In this document: in pieces, positions 36,501 through 51,500 of the stretch
How the letters are laid out: each line of letters opens with the position of its first letter
Numbering within the stretch: the stretch's first letter is position 1
Origin: Omphiscola glabra
Taxonomy: Eukaryota > Mollusca > Gastropoda > Lymnaeidae
Direction of reading: 5' to 3'
DNA length: 64,000 nucleotides
Assembly: GCA_964017045.1 (NCBI GenBank)
Contig: OZ024796.1
Coordinates: forward strand, 23,809,010 to 23,873,009
The notes under the pieces: model-generated
What the model saw: the letters and a program-made list of their open reading frames with translations, nothing else
Told to the model about the DNA's origin: nothing
The model's database searches: none
Program-made: the position numbers and the translations under genes

Positions 36501-39500
36501 ATTTGATAATACTCATGAAAATGTAATTAATTCAGTCAAAATTGGTGCTCTAGTTTTACGGTTTACTTATTTCAGGCAAACTCGATTTTTAAGAGATAGA
36601 GAGGAGCAGACGGACAGGACATTACTGAAAAGCATCATCCACACTTGGAAGGAGATCAAAGCTTTGAGAGAAAGCCAGCAGTTTACAAACACCCCTGTTA
36701 AACTACAAATCAGAAAGTAGTTGTTTTTTTTAATTGCGTCATCAATTTCTATCAAGAGGCTTCATTCACTAAAACATCTCAGTTAACACTATAATAGCTT
36801 TTTTTTTAACTCTAGAAATTATCATGGCATTATCAGATTTTGGTTGAAATTATTTTTTTTTAAAGTGTTTATTCCTTGAACCATATTAACTTAAATTTTT
36901 TTTAGAATCCTTTTAAATTGTTAACTAGAAAAACAAATAGGTTTAGTGGGGTAATAAATTTTTATTGATAAAGTATAAATGGAATGTTGAGGAAACATTA
37001 AATCAAATAAGAAATATTTCACATTTCTTGCAGCTCCCAATAGAGCATTGGCAAATACACAATTATTTTCTATGAAATCCAAGCATTACTCAATTAAAAC
37101 AAAATATCAACTTTGCTAGTTGATGTATTTTAAATAATTATTAAATTTATGGTCGGCAGGGAAGAAACAAACAAGGCTGAGGACTTGGAGAGGTGGAGAT
37201 TTGAGATGGAGGAGGAACTCAAAGAGGAGAGGGAGAGGCATGAGGAGGAATATATGAGGAAAGAGGCCATCTACCGAGACCAGTTAGAAAAATATCAAAA
37301 ACACTTGCAGGCAGTGGTAATTTTGAGTGCTTAAAATTTTTTAAATGATACATATTGACAAATGATTATAAATTAACATATTTTATAAATAAATTTCATT
37401 AAAATTTATCTTCCCCAACAAGGAGACTTGGATCGACACCAAGGAGTCTTAAAAGTTATAAGTTTAGCCCTTCTGATGTACAATAAAAGAATCTAATGTA
37501 TGTTCTTTTTGGAAATGCTCAGTAAATTTACATTTTAATATAATATTTTAATTTTTGTTGAGAAAATTAATTAACTTCTTTTAAAGAAAAATTTATTTTG
37601 AAGAAATTGTATTTGTTTGGTTTTAAAACACATTTACTGCTAATTTTAGGAAGAGGCAAAGGCAAGAATAGCAGAGAGGAGCAAGCAAAGAAGGGATTCT
37701 AAAGCTTCAAAAGTATCCAAAGTGTCAAAAAACTCACAGAGTACTCCTAGAAGTGAACATAATGATGATGAAGACAATGGGATAGAGGTAAAAAATATAT
37801 ATTTTGTGCCTGGTAATGTTATATCAGAAGTCTATATATTATTCACTTAGAACAGTGGTTCTCAACCTTCCTATGGCCGCGACCCTTTAATACAGTGACC
37901 CACAGCCACAAAATTATTTTCGGTTATACTTCATAACTATAAAGCAAATGTATTTTCAGGTGGCCTTAGGCGACCCCTGGGAAAGGGTCTTGCGACCCCC
38001 AAAGGGGTTGCGACCCACAGGCTGAGAACCGCTGACTTACAACAAATATATTGTTATTTAAAAAGAAGGGGGAAAAAATAACGTTTGCTGAAATTTTTTT
38101 CGCATAGTTTCTCCTGATGGTGTATTTTTACTATAAGGTGTTAGAATTATTAAGCAGGTTTTGAATGTTAGGATTATGTAGTTATGAATGTGAAACATGA
38201 TTTAGGGTCAATCAGGTCTATGAATGGGGTTTGTGTACAAGAGTGGAGTGATAAACCATGATGGATATGAAGACAAGAGGGAACACTGGAGGGAACACTG
38301 AGGAGATCATCAGAATGATGCAGAGAGCAGCATTGTCTGTGTCACAGTGAGCTGCCCAGTAAACATCTCAAAAGATCTCATCAGTTCTCTTATCCTGACA
38401 AAGGATTATGTTGTCTGTTTCAAAAACACCCACAGCCTTTTTAGAACTGTGAATGTAAACATTGGAAATATCAAGATTCAGTGTTGTTAATTTTATTTTT
38501 TCACCAAATGCCCTTGTGGAATTTTATTCATTTGTAGATGCTTACCAAAAGGTTAATGATTTATCTTTAAATTAATTTTCACCTTCATCGGTTGAGAATT
38601 ATGTGTAGATTTGAAAGAATGGCAAAAAAATTCTTTTCAGGAAGAAAATGAAAGAGACCAGGAGATAATAGATGAAGAGCCTCTGCCAAAGCCTGAGCCA
38701 GCTGAGCAGTTTGATGAAAATGCCATCAGAGAAAACATCAAAGCAAAATCCATGGCACAGAAGAGGAGGCCAGGTGAGTCAGTCAAATGACTTGTGAAAA
38801 GTGAAGAACCGGTGATGCGATGATTTTTCTAACAATAAATGATTTATTTTTTTTCATTTTATTTATGATAATGTTTGTGTGGTTAATTTAAGACAAATAT
38901 ATTTTACTCCCACTTTTAAGAATGACAAACTAAAACAATTTTTTTTTTTTAAATCCTCTGTACATTGGTAACTATTTGGTTATATTAGCTCAATCGCTTC
39001 AGTTGAGACATAGCTGGTTTTTTGTTCTGATAGTTTTTTTTGCTTTAAACTTAATTCAAGTATTCTTAATTTGTTTCTCTCTTCTTTTTTTTCTTCAGGA
39101 GAGCCTAAATTGTTTCCAGAATTGACAAACTCTGCCACAGTTACTCCCCCTAGTCAATGTTCAAGGTAATTTGAAACACAGGGGCTAGTGAAAAATTATA
39201 TTTTATACACTATATCAAAGTACATATTTCTTTGTCGTTATCAAAAAGGCAGCTGCTGATTGAATCAAGTGAAGATTGTTTTTCTTGACGGGTAATTAAA
39301 AAAGCCCAAGGTCATTATGAGTTCATTTCTGGGAGACTGCTTTGGGGGAAAAAATCACAAATAACCAGCAGATCTTTTTGTTCTCATTCATCTAAGCATA
39401 TTGCTATTGTTTGTTATAACTTTTAGAGATGAGCAACTAAGACGAGAAGACGTGTCCAAGTGTAAACTCTATGTCAAGATTCTCTTCAATGGGAAGGAGG

Positions 39501-42500
39501 TCTCTAGAACCAGTCCAAGGTAGGACTGAAAGTTGAATTCATGTTTGGGCTTCTTTGAATTATAGGTGAAACAGTTTTCCTTGCAGTCATTTGCAATAAA
39601 AACATTTTTAAATCTTTATCTAAATTTACTAGTTAAAACTACAATAATTCTATAAAATTTCTAACAAGGCCTTTGTCACAAGATTTCAAAGTGAGCTTCG
39701 GACAGATTTACAACCTGAAAATAGTTGAGTGGCCAGAGAGTATCAAATATGAGGTCAGTTTCATTCATAACCGTCAACATTTCTGACAATCTATTCAAGT
39801 GTATCACTTATTGTTAGCATCATTTTGAATTATTAAATCATACTTTCTAATATTTATTTATATGATGATGCAAAAACTTTTTATAAAAATAAATTGAAGA
39901 ATTCAATATCCCAGATGGAATTAGCTTAGTTAAGGGGATGTATTTTAATTCAGAATTTATTTTTGTCACAGATCTATGAGTCAGCGGGATTTGGAAGCAA
40001 TCGACTCCTAGCAGAACTGTATGCTCCTATTCCTGAATCATCTGTGACATCCCTTAGTGTGGTCCTAGAAAATGTCGAATTCAGCTGCTTTGAAAAGATA
40101 CAGTACCAGCATGAAGGCGTGGGCAGTGGTGAGTTGATCTCTTTTTGTAAAAGTGCCTGAATATATCCTGTATCTTGTTTTCTATTTCAGTTTGATTTAC
40201 TATATTTTTGTCACCTTCTTTAGGACTCATTATTTTCAAGGCTTGACCATCTATTTAAAAATGTAGGGGAAGAAATTCAATAACATTTTTTTTCCCAACC
40301 AGGTGTCGCCTTTAAGTTTGAGGGACATGTGCCTGATCTTATAACACTGATGACCTCAGGGATTTTGAACTCTAGTGTAGCATGGGCTGTTGGAGAGGAT
40401 GGTCTACCTTTGGTTCCAACTGAAAAGTTTGGTGCCAATTTTCAAGCTGCCTTGTACGTGTGGTATAACCTTGCTATTGCAATGCTATATATACTTGTTA
40501 AGTAATAAATACTTTTTTTTTAAAATATACTTTTATAAAGAAACATTCATTGACCACTCAACAGACAGATAAAACGATTGGATCCATTTGCTGCAATCGG
40601 GGCCAGCGGTGTAGCCAACCTGGAAAAACTATTACAGTGGTTCAAAGACTCCAGGCTTGACCCCAATGACCCTAACAATAAAGACATAGTGTACATGCTT
40701 AGTGTAAGTACTGGAGACTCTGCCAATTTAACAGCCTCAGTTTATGTTGCCTCTGTCATTTTTTGGAGATTAATGTCTTTTTATGGTGTTAGTAAATTAA
40801 CAATTTCAAAATGACTTTGCTTCAGAAATAATTTCTTGAAGTAATTGTAGTATCAACCCATAAAGTCTTCTGATTTCTGGTAAATCATAAGTGGGCAAAC
40901 ATTGGAACCACTTGCTAGAACTAATCTAATCAGTCTTCCATCGCCTTTAATAAATTGAAATTAAATAAACAGCGGATCAGAAATATTGGTGTGAATACCT
41001 GTTCCCCGCCCCCTGCCACTCCACACAATTATCTGGCCAGTCCCTCTCTTTTGTCACTGTGATGTTGTGAATACATGTTCCCTGCCACTCCACACAATTA
41101 TCTGGCCAGTCCCTCTCTGTAGTCATATTTGTCACTGTGAGCCACAGAATTTTAGCCATGTTCCATAAAACAAGGACATATTTTCTGATCAGTAACTTCT
41201 TTTTTGTGCTCTAGGGCAATGACCAAACACTGCTTCAACCCCGTGAGTATTTCAGACTTGAGCCACTGCAGCAGGAGTTCAACCTGGCCACCCAGGAAGA
41301 TCTGGAGAACAATCTACGCTTCAAGATGATTCAACTTCGGGATGAGGAGAACCCCATGTTTAAAAATTACCAGATGATCCCAATCCATGAAAAAGAATTA
41401 CCCCGAGATATCCTGAAGGTACAAATTATCTTTCTAAACTTTTTTTTATTTACAGTGGTATTAATTTCAAAAATGATATTTTTATAAATTCAATGAATCA
41501 GACTTTTAATAAGGTGGCTTTCTCATTCATCAATATGGTAAAAAAGATTATGTCAGCTTTAATAATTATTAAGGTTTAACAAAATTATTTTGATTAAAAA
41601 TGTATTTAATTAGATTTAAGACCCAAAAAGAAAATTAATATTAAAAAGTAGTCACATCAATGTGTAAAACCTCTTAACTCATTTAAATTATTTGTGCCAC
41701 ACTGGGCTTTGTGGTTAAACAGATGTGTAAAAGGGGGGGGGGGGAGGAGAGAAGAAACTCAGTTTTTATAATATGATTCTAAGAGCCGTCATTGGACCAG
41801 AAAAAGAGAGATGTTTTTTTTTTTTTAAAGGTTGAAACATATTAAAACAATTTGTTATTCATGATGAACAGGAATACGAGAAGAAGCGAAGAGATGAAGC
41901 TCAGCTGCCACAAGCCAAAGGGGATCTTGAGCAACACAGGGTGCAGGTTAATATGTACCTTCAGAAGGTAACTTGGCATTTCATTATTTTCAAAGCACTA
42001 CCATGAGCATGTTTTAAGTGATTATAAAAAAAAATGTGTCATAATTTAATTTACGTCACATGTCAAGAATATTATTTTAGTGTCTCTTGTGTTACGTAGT
42101 TGAAGTTTCTTCCTTTTTTAATAATTAAATTGTGATTTATACAGTTTTCATTAATAAAAATAATAAACATTATGAAGACATGACATTTGTCCATAGGTCA
42201 AAATAGGAGCAAAAAAACTTAAGCTAAACAGCAAAAAAACATTTATAATTAATAACTGAATGTGCCATGCTGTATTCAGATACATTTTGCACATAATTTT
42301 TAAGGTGGGGGGGGGGGGTTATTTTGTTTCAAAAAGTTTCAAAAATTGATCAGAGAAATGCAATTTTAATCCATATTATGTAAATTCAGATCAAGAACCG
42401 TGTCATGGCGCAATACAGGTTTGCCTCCCACCAGAGGTCATTACAAGACATGGTCTATGAAGACAACCCACCAAACTATGCGTAAGTTCAACAAGTTTAA

Positions 42501-45500
42501 ATTTTTTCTTTATGGGAAGCCTTAACCTGGAGACACGCTAAAACACCCCACAGATATCACTATGGCATTATCAATGGCTACAAAGGGGATATCATAGGGG
42601 ATTATTTATTCTCTACCAAGGGGATATTGTTACGGACACTGAATAAAAGGATGACATTGTTATTGTTGCCCACCTAAAAGAAAAATGACAATGGCACATT
42701 CGAGTCCCTCACATGATATGCCATTATTGCATTGCGAATATATCAAACATTCCCATTGTAATCTTCAGATACTAAATAGACTGAGACAGAATGTCCACCT
42801 AAACCTCTGACTGAAAGCAGATCTCTACCAATAAAAAAAACGTGATACACTACAGCACACACACATCAAAGCTTTTTCTACCCATTGCCACCCACATCAC
42901 CTCAGAATCTGTTTTCCCATTTATCACAGAATGATCTTCAAATCGTTGATGAGACTGTCTGAACCACGCCGCCCACTCAAACCTGTCCGCAAGGAGAGGA
43001 AGAAGGTCACAGCCCAGGCGCTGCATGGTCAAGAAGTTAAGATTCTTATCAATATCATTCGAGCCACATTCATTCCTGTTCGCAAATCATCTCCCAGGTA
43101 CCTAGAGATTGTTGTGGTCATTTTTTTTTTTACACCTCTTAAAAGTTAAAAATGTTTCAGCTAAGCAAAATATTTATAGTGACCATCCTCATTCACACAA
43201 TTTAAGTATAATATTAAAATACTAATTCCCTTAATGCAAAACTTTTTTTTCCCTCACTTCCTTTATTTCAGATATGATGGCTTGAATAGTGATGTCTTGT
43301 AATTAGTTTTTCTTTTTCATTACTTTTTGCAAGAGCTCTGCTCTAATTAACTCAGTATTTTATTTTCATTTCCGATCATTTCATTTTAGTTTTGAAGTCT
43401 TCAGTTGTTTCTTTGATATAATTTGAATTGTCCTTACTTTGCTGTTGACAGTATTGATGAAGCGACCACTCCCCCCATACTGACCACAAAGTATGACATA
43501 CTGACAACAACATGACATGTTACATTTAAAATATTAAAAGTTCATAGTCAGTTTCATTAACTTTATTTTCTTAAGTAGATACAGATAAAATGGTACAATT
43601 TTAAATACAATTCCAAGACATGTAAACATATTTAACAATGGTAAAAAAAAAAAAATACTTGAGAAACATTTCCAACTTAAATTCCTGAATTAATTGTGTT
43701 TCAAAACAATTATCCTATACATTATTTTGAAAATGAAATAAAAACTGTGTTCTTACCAGTTGTTCAAATGTTATTAGAGAACAGCTAATGTTCTTACCAG
43801 CTGTTCAAATGTTATGAGATCAGCTAATGTTCTTACCAGCTGTTCAAATGTTATGAGAGAACAGCTAATGTTCTTACAAGCTGTTCAAATGTTATGAGAT
43901 CAGCTAATGTTCTTACCAGCTGTTCAAATGTTATGAGATCAGCTAATGTTCTTACCAGCTGTTCAAATGTTATGAGATCAGCTAATGTTCTTACCAGCTG
44001 TTCAAATGTTATGAGATCAGCTAATGTTCTTACCAGCTGTTCAAATGTTAAATTTCAAATTTTTTTAAAATATGTATTCTTAAATTACCAATCTGGATCA
44101 CATTTCATTAAAAAATTTTGCAATGTCTAATGTTGCTTTAAAAAATGAGTTACTTAATTTCCACAGTGTTGTTCCTGGTAGTACGACTGCTAGAGATACT
44201 CAAGGAAAGCTACACACAGATACATATAGTGTAAGTTGGGATTTTAAAAAAATAATGTTTACTAATCTAAAAACTAATGTAAAATGTAAGTTGTTCTTCC
44301 AAGTGAATCTAGTCAACTATTGTTAAAAATTTCCTAGTTGGTTAAGCTAACTTACTGTCAAGTAATTGATCTAGCTAACTTAATGTCAAGTATTTGATCT
44401 AGCTAACTTAATGTCAAGTATTTGGTCTAGCTAACATTTATAGGTCAAATTCATGTGATCTGGTGTGTCTAGGTTGCTATATGTAGTTTGTGTAGCTACC
44501 ACTAAATCTATGAAGGTATGCTGCGTTTGAGACCTAGCTGACAGTAGCAAAAAATTTTAAGTTGGCTGAACCGTTTCTTAACCTGATTAATGTACAGGAA
44601 CAGGTTTGTCCATTTGTGGAAGTAATGTTCCAGAGATCAAGAGTCAGAACTCGGAGAGGGGAAGGACCGAATCCTAGTTTCAATGAAAAACTGGAACTAA
44701 TACTCAAGTGAGAAAATTGTGTCCAACTGTGTGAGCAAACTGTGTCTGGTTGATTGAGCAAATTGTGTGAGCAATCAGTGTCTATTTGTATACTGTGTCT
44801 AATTGTGTGAGCAAACATTTGTGTCTGATTGTGAGCAAAAATTTGTGTTGTGTTTAAACAACATACAAGTATCAGAACATTAATGAATAAAATACATAGA
44901 AAAAAATGTGTTTAAAAAATAAAAGATTTTAAAATCTTGTAATCCTTAAATAACTTTTCTGTTAAAAATCATCTAAATTAAAAAAATATTCAAAATTTTA
45001 AAATTCTTAAATAACCTTGCTGTTAAAAATTGTCTTGTCAATGAGATCTAATAAAAATGTTATAATCCTTAAGTTATATAGCCATTAAAATTGTCAAGCA
45101 TTCAGTGAAGTAATAGAAAATATAATCCTGAAATAGCAATGCAGTCAAAAATAGTCCATGCATCAAATCTGTTAATGTTATAATACTTGAATACGGCGTA
45201 AATTCTTATACTTTTGCTGAAACATTTTTCTATACAATCATAATAGAGTCCCGAATGATGACTACTCGCCATCAGCCCTTCAAAGTATAGAAGATATAAT
45301 CTACCTTAATGTGTTTGATGAGGTTACTGTTGATGTTCTGGAGGTTTGTAACATTTTCTTTTTGAAAACCAGGGCCTGACTGACACCAGCCCCATCTTTT
45401 CTTTTAAAAAAAAACAACTTATTATGCTTGAGTAAGTTATTCTCTCAAATCTCTTTTAAATTTAATGTTGCCCATAAACTAGTTGCTTACATGTTTAATT

Positions 45501-48500
45501 GAAGCTGTGTAAATATCAGGCTCAACACATAATATACTCAAGAAAACAAATTTGTCAAAATCTGAAATTCTCCGTGCATAAAGCTATGCAAGTTAAAAAT
45601 AAAAAATATAAATTTAAAAATTGAAATATATCTGTTCAAAAAATCTTTTTAAGATAAGAAACTCTGCTCACCCTCAGAAAAGGAGAGAAGCTCTCTGCTT
45701 CTTCCTAGAAAGGGGAATAATTCTTGTGATTACTCCTGTTCTCCGTCAATATCCTCATTGACTCCCAAGGCTTCCCTGGATAACTCTTGTGATTACTCCT
45801 GTTCCCCGTCAATATCCTCGTGGACTCCCAAGGCTTCCCTGGGCTCACACTCTGCAGCCATTCCACTCTTTCCCATCTCAGCATTGAAAGAATCCAGGTG
45901 GAGATGGTGCTCCTTGTAAGTGTGACCGATGTGGCCATACACACGGAGGGGTGCCCCGCACATCCCACGGCATGTAGGCAGGCGATATCGGTAGTAGGTC
46001 AGCTCACCTTGGTCTGGCAGGTCACGCACTTTCCGTTGCACAAGGTCGATGCAGCAGGCAATATGCTTGGCACGCCCATGGGGGTGGCAGACAAAAATAA
46101 TCAGTGGGGTCTGCGTGAAGCGATGACGCCACATCCACAGGAAGTGACCCTTCATCACATTTGTCACATAGTTGGACAGAAGCATGATGGCTTTTTCATC
46201 ATGAGTACAGCATCTCATCAGGACCCAATCGCAGCCATCTTTGTCGTATGATAGATCCATCCCATACAGGTGGCTGATGTTTTCTGATTCATCTTCTTTG
46301 TTGTAAAACAACTTGACTACAGCTTTCTCTGCCTCGGACTTATCAAATATAAACATCTTGGCAGTGCACAAATTGAAAACTCCGTACTTCTTCTTGGGTG
46401 TCCCACTTGCCTTGCATTCAGGACAAATGCAGTCCTCTTTGGGGAAAATCTCATACTCTCCACAGAACCATCCAGTGGCAGCACGCAGAAACTCCTGACC
46501 TTTCTGGGGGTGCAGCGGGAGGTCTACTGTTCTGCCTTCGCTGACCTTGTTTGTCACAACTTGGGCGACCACCTCAGCCGAGAGGGTTACAAAGTCAAAG
46601 TACGCCTGGTCACGGTATGCAGGAGGGAGGTCCATGATGCTGAATTCATAGATTGGTTTATACCACGTGTGCCCCCTTCGGTTGGGGCAGGCATTCATGT
46701 GTTGCTGAAACTGTGCTTCAGTGCCTGTACTGATTTCCATGTCCAAGTTTTCTGTATTAAAATAGTTTTTAAAAATTTAATTATTCTAGCCTCCAGCCAG
46801 AGTCATTTTAAAAAAATCATACAATAATTTCTTGGGGTTGTTATGGCAATAATAATTCTCTTATTCTGGGGATTGGTGTTTGACAACAGTAAGCTTCTAT
46901 TACTACAGCTTTGTCTGCTGCTCAGTTTTACACAGATATAAAGGCTCCCTAGGAGCAGGGCAGATCATGGATTCCAGTTGCTCACCAAGGATGTGTTTTC
47001 AAATTAATACAGATTTTGTTAAAAAATGGTTTTCTTGTGGACTTCTTTAATTTAATTTCTCCCATCTTAAATAGTTAAGATTTTTTATTAGGATCCACTT
47101 CATATCTAGACCAAACATTTATAACTTGTACCTTGAAGTAAATACAGACCTGTTTACTCTTTACGATTTTGAGGTGGATACATTATATATATTGTATGTT
47201 TATTTTTTACTATTAAGATAATGTATTGAACTATTTTGTGATGATATTGTACGATTTTAAGAGTTTGATGGTAAACAGGTCTGTAAATAGAATAAGTTTC
47301 CTGAGAGAAATCAATAATTACAAATAGTGAGCTACACTGACCAATCTCTTCCCAGAGAGGTTTATTCAGTGCCATTAAACCAAGGCCATCTGCTATCCCA
47401 GCAATGCTCAGTCCGTATCTTAACAACTCTCCGCGCAAGAGTATCCCTCCGCCTACGGCAGCACCAATGATTCCTGTTCCCGTCACTACAGTTTTTACAA
47501 AATCTTCTTTTTTTGGTACCACACCTTGAGGCAAAGATGGTGAGGCTGCAACTTGGTCCGCTTTTCGTCGTGGGCTTCTTTCGGCATGTGGGAGCTGCTC
47601 AGCTCCTCTAGGGCTGACCTCAGCATTTCGATCATGTCCCACCTGCAAGGCTCTAGGTCTTTGAGGAAAATCTGCATTGAAATCAAAATAAAAATTTAGA
47701 TTAACTGTCCATTACTCTGGATGCTAAATATGTTTGTAATAGAATCTTATTTAATTGTGCTCCTCAAATGTGAAAATATATGCACCAGCAAACTTGCTTT
47801 GGTTACCCACTTGTAGCAATCTATACACACATTTAAAAAAAAATTAATTTTTGGATTTTACAGAGTCCTGTATATAGTGTTTATTTTTTCAATTTAAAGA
47901 ACTGAGTTAAATGATCAGGTGCTCTCGGATATATTAAAACACAATACTAAGTAGTCTCTGTTACACAGACCTCATGATGGCCAATTGTAAAGATCCAGTG
48001 ATCACGTGCACTCAGATATCTTAAAACACAATACTAAGTAGTCTCACAGAACTCATGATGACCAATTGTAAAGATCCAGTGATCACGTTCTCTCATATAT
48101 CTTAAAAGACATTACTAAGTAGTCTCTGTTACACAGACCTCATGATGGCCAATTGTAAAGATCCAGTGAATTTCAGCTATGTGTATATGTGTACTATGCG
48201 GATCACGTATTGGCACACATCATGATTTGCACTGCTTTCTGCACATTTAGGGTTCAGGTTATGTTTAGGGATACATTTCGGGTTCAGGTAGGGTTTAGGG
48301 ATACATTTAGGGTTTCAGGTTAGGTTTAGTGACAGTGAATTATAAAAGTTCACTGGTCGTGGCAACCAAGATACCTCATGGTACCAATTGTCTACATTTA
48401 CGGACAAGTCTAAAAGTGTGCACTGATAAATATCAGTTCATAAAATGAGCATTTCACGAACTGTACACTGACAAGCGGTAGTTAATTTACCTGTATATAG

Positions 48501-51500
48501 TTGTGCATATTCTTAACTACACATCATGAAAAACTCTCCAAGAACTGTTTTTCTAATTACAAAAGTCAAAATTTGACTTTCCAAATGTTTTCATAAGTAA
48601 CGTAAGAACATTTCCTCTTTGTTGACTTTTGCTACTAAAAAATTCTGTGATGGAAAAGAAATATCACAAGTATTTAAATATTTTAAAATCTTTATTGTTA
48701 CTGCTATGCACTTATTATTACCTCCAACGCTTCCCTCTTCATCAACAAGTTGGACACTCATGGCTATTTGTAATGCAATTGGATCCATTTGCAGTTAAAA
48801 TACTTCTATTAAAATAAAATAAAAATGTACAATATAAAATTCTAAAAAAACAGTGCTGTTCCAGGTGTTTTAAAACCAACTGAGTTTAAATAAAGCTGTA
48901 AGAATTTTTTTTTAAATCTTAGTTATGTTTTTTTTCCCCTTGACTTAATTTTCATGAGTTGTACTAACAATATTAAAGTGAGTTCATGTCAGGTTATTTT
49001 CAAGGCAAGGTTCAAATCCAATAGTGTTTTTTTAAAGGAAATTTTAACTCAAGGCTTATTTTTTTCCTAGCTATTGAGATCCAAGACCAAGTGTAAAGAA
49101 AAACTTTTTAAATTGACTGAATATTTCCAATAATACATCAATAAGATATATCCAAGTAAATGTACTTCGTTATCTTTCTGTATGGCTTTCTTTTGAAAGA
49201 AACTTAATCAAATCCCATCATTAACAATAATCATTTGTAAACACTGGTGTATTTTATAATAAAGCATGCACTTTTTTTTGTTTTAAGGATAACAGAGAAA
49301 GGGAGTCAAATATTCATCAGCGTATTGAAAAGAAATGGCTTGGCAGCATTAAAATTCCATTCTCCACAGTCTACTTTAACAATAAGGTAACATCAACTTT
49401 TTTAAAACTACAAAGTTTATTTATTTACTATTTTTGAAGAATAAATGCAAGAATATTTTTTTAGTGAACTTTGTTGTGTAACTATTTCATGAATTATTTC
49501 AAGTTTGAGTGAGATGGATGGAGGATAGTGATGTCGATTGCAATCGTAAAGCAGTTTTCTTCATACATTCTCCTATAATCTTCCATTAGATTGATGGTAC
49601 CTTCAGGCTGAACACACCACCCATCTTGCTGGGCTACACATATGACCAGTCACAGAGCCAGCCTGGCGTGACTGAGCTGGACAACAACCTGGCAAAAAGG
49701 AACACATTTCTGACCATGTATGTGACCCTGGAGCCGTCACTTACATTACCTGACCCATTTAAGGAAAAGGTAAACCATCTAGAGTTTGCTTACAGTAACT
49801 ATATATAATACAGTAACCTATATGTTAATGTAATGGGAAAAGTCAGTTTAAAGTTTGGGTTCAGAGAGGCAGCCACATCTTTCTGATTCAAATTTTAAAA
49901 ATTCTGTTTGCGTGAGTGTTGCAGTGGAAGGATCATCAAAGCAGTTATGACGGTGGTTGCCAGGTTGTTGTTAGTACCTATTAATGCGATAAAACAAGGC
50001 AATCAAATACAAGATTCTTTATGGGCGTATTAAAGCTGTTACTATAAAATAAAATAAAAACATGCCTCACTGTTGTGGTTCTCTTCCTTCTGTTAGTCAA
50101 CTTTGGCTATGAGGCAGAAAATGGACCAAAACGTATAATAAACTAATCTTGATATATTCAATGTTATGAGCTGCGCATTCAACTCCCTCAAAGTCTGTTT
50201 AGGTTTTAAATACATTTATCCTGATGATTGTGTCTAGATATTCTTATTGCACTGTTATATTTTAAAATAGAAAGGTGAACTGTCATTATAAAAAAATATC
50301 AAATAGAGTGAGAAAATATGTTTTAATTTTTTATTGTAAACAGATTAGTTTTCATTATTGTTAATCTTTACATTCTTTGCTCATGTTCAAATAATCAGAG
50401 AGTGGTAAGTGCTAGTGTAAGACATAGATGAATCGCACATTGTTTTTCTTTTTTTTTTTTTTATTGGTGCACAGCATCATTTATTTTTTTTTTTTTATGT
50501 TTTAGTAGGTTTTTTTAAAAATGTTTAGTGTACATCGAAACAAAATTAGCTTGCATCATTTTTTTTTAGACTCTTTCTTCTGTGCTGTCTGTCTTTTCTT
50601 AGGCTCTCTCTATTCTTACTACACTCCTCGCCCTCTTGATCACTATCATTGTTGTCTTTCACTTCACGTTTTTTTATGTTAGTAGCTATTTCATTTTATT
50701 TAGGAAGTGTGCTCATTAGTTTTATTTCTGTGTGGCTTAAAATCCATTGAAAATTGTTCTAGTCCCTTTGGGCAAAAATCACATTCCTTACTTTGTTTTT
50801 TATTTAGTCGAAAAATGAAAACACTATTAGAACTGTTGAAATTCGCAGCACGGAAATTCCAAAAACAATTTGTCTATATTACTTTTATTCATTGAATTGT
50901 CATTAATTTTGGATAATTCTGTTCATACGCTTGAATTGGAATGTTTTTTTTAAATTTGTGTAGTGCCGAGACAATTAAATTTGTGTAGTGCCGAGACAGG
51001 TAAATTTGTGTAGTGCCGAGACAGTTAAATTTGTGTAGTGCCGAGACAGGTAAATTTGTGTAGTGCCGAGACAGTTAAATTTGTGTAGTGCCGAGACAGT
51101 TAAATTTGTGTAGTGCCGAGACAGTTAAATTTGTGTAGTGCCGAGACAGTTAAATTTGTGTAGTGGCGAGACAGTTAAATTTGTGTAGTGCCGAGACAGT
51201 TAAATTAGTGTAGTGCCGAGACATTTAAATTTGTCAAAAATCGACAATTTTTCAGTTGTCAACAAATGAAGAGGAGGAACTGATTCAATATGCAGACAGG
51301 TGGCAGGAGAACCTAGAACGGAGATTCCCCAGTCGTATTTTCAAAACAACGGTCATGGACACGACTGGGAGAAATGTTTTTGTGACTCGGTTTTTCAAAT
51401 CAATAAAACCACCGCCAGAAGTAGAGGCTTGTACTGATCCAGAACGGGCGATGGTAAGACTCTATTCAAATATTTGATACTGTGTGGTGCCTAATATGGT

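Noticed and set aside
43271..43302. Alternative exon after TTTATTTCAG at 43271
   Set aside because: It would join in frame but hits a stop after ten codons, while the exon at 43452-43490 keeps the conserved C2 domain in frame.
46313..46827. Plus-strand ORFs at 45820-46827
   Set aside because: They are shadows of the minus-strand exon 3 of the nested gene.
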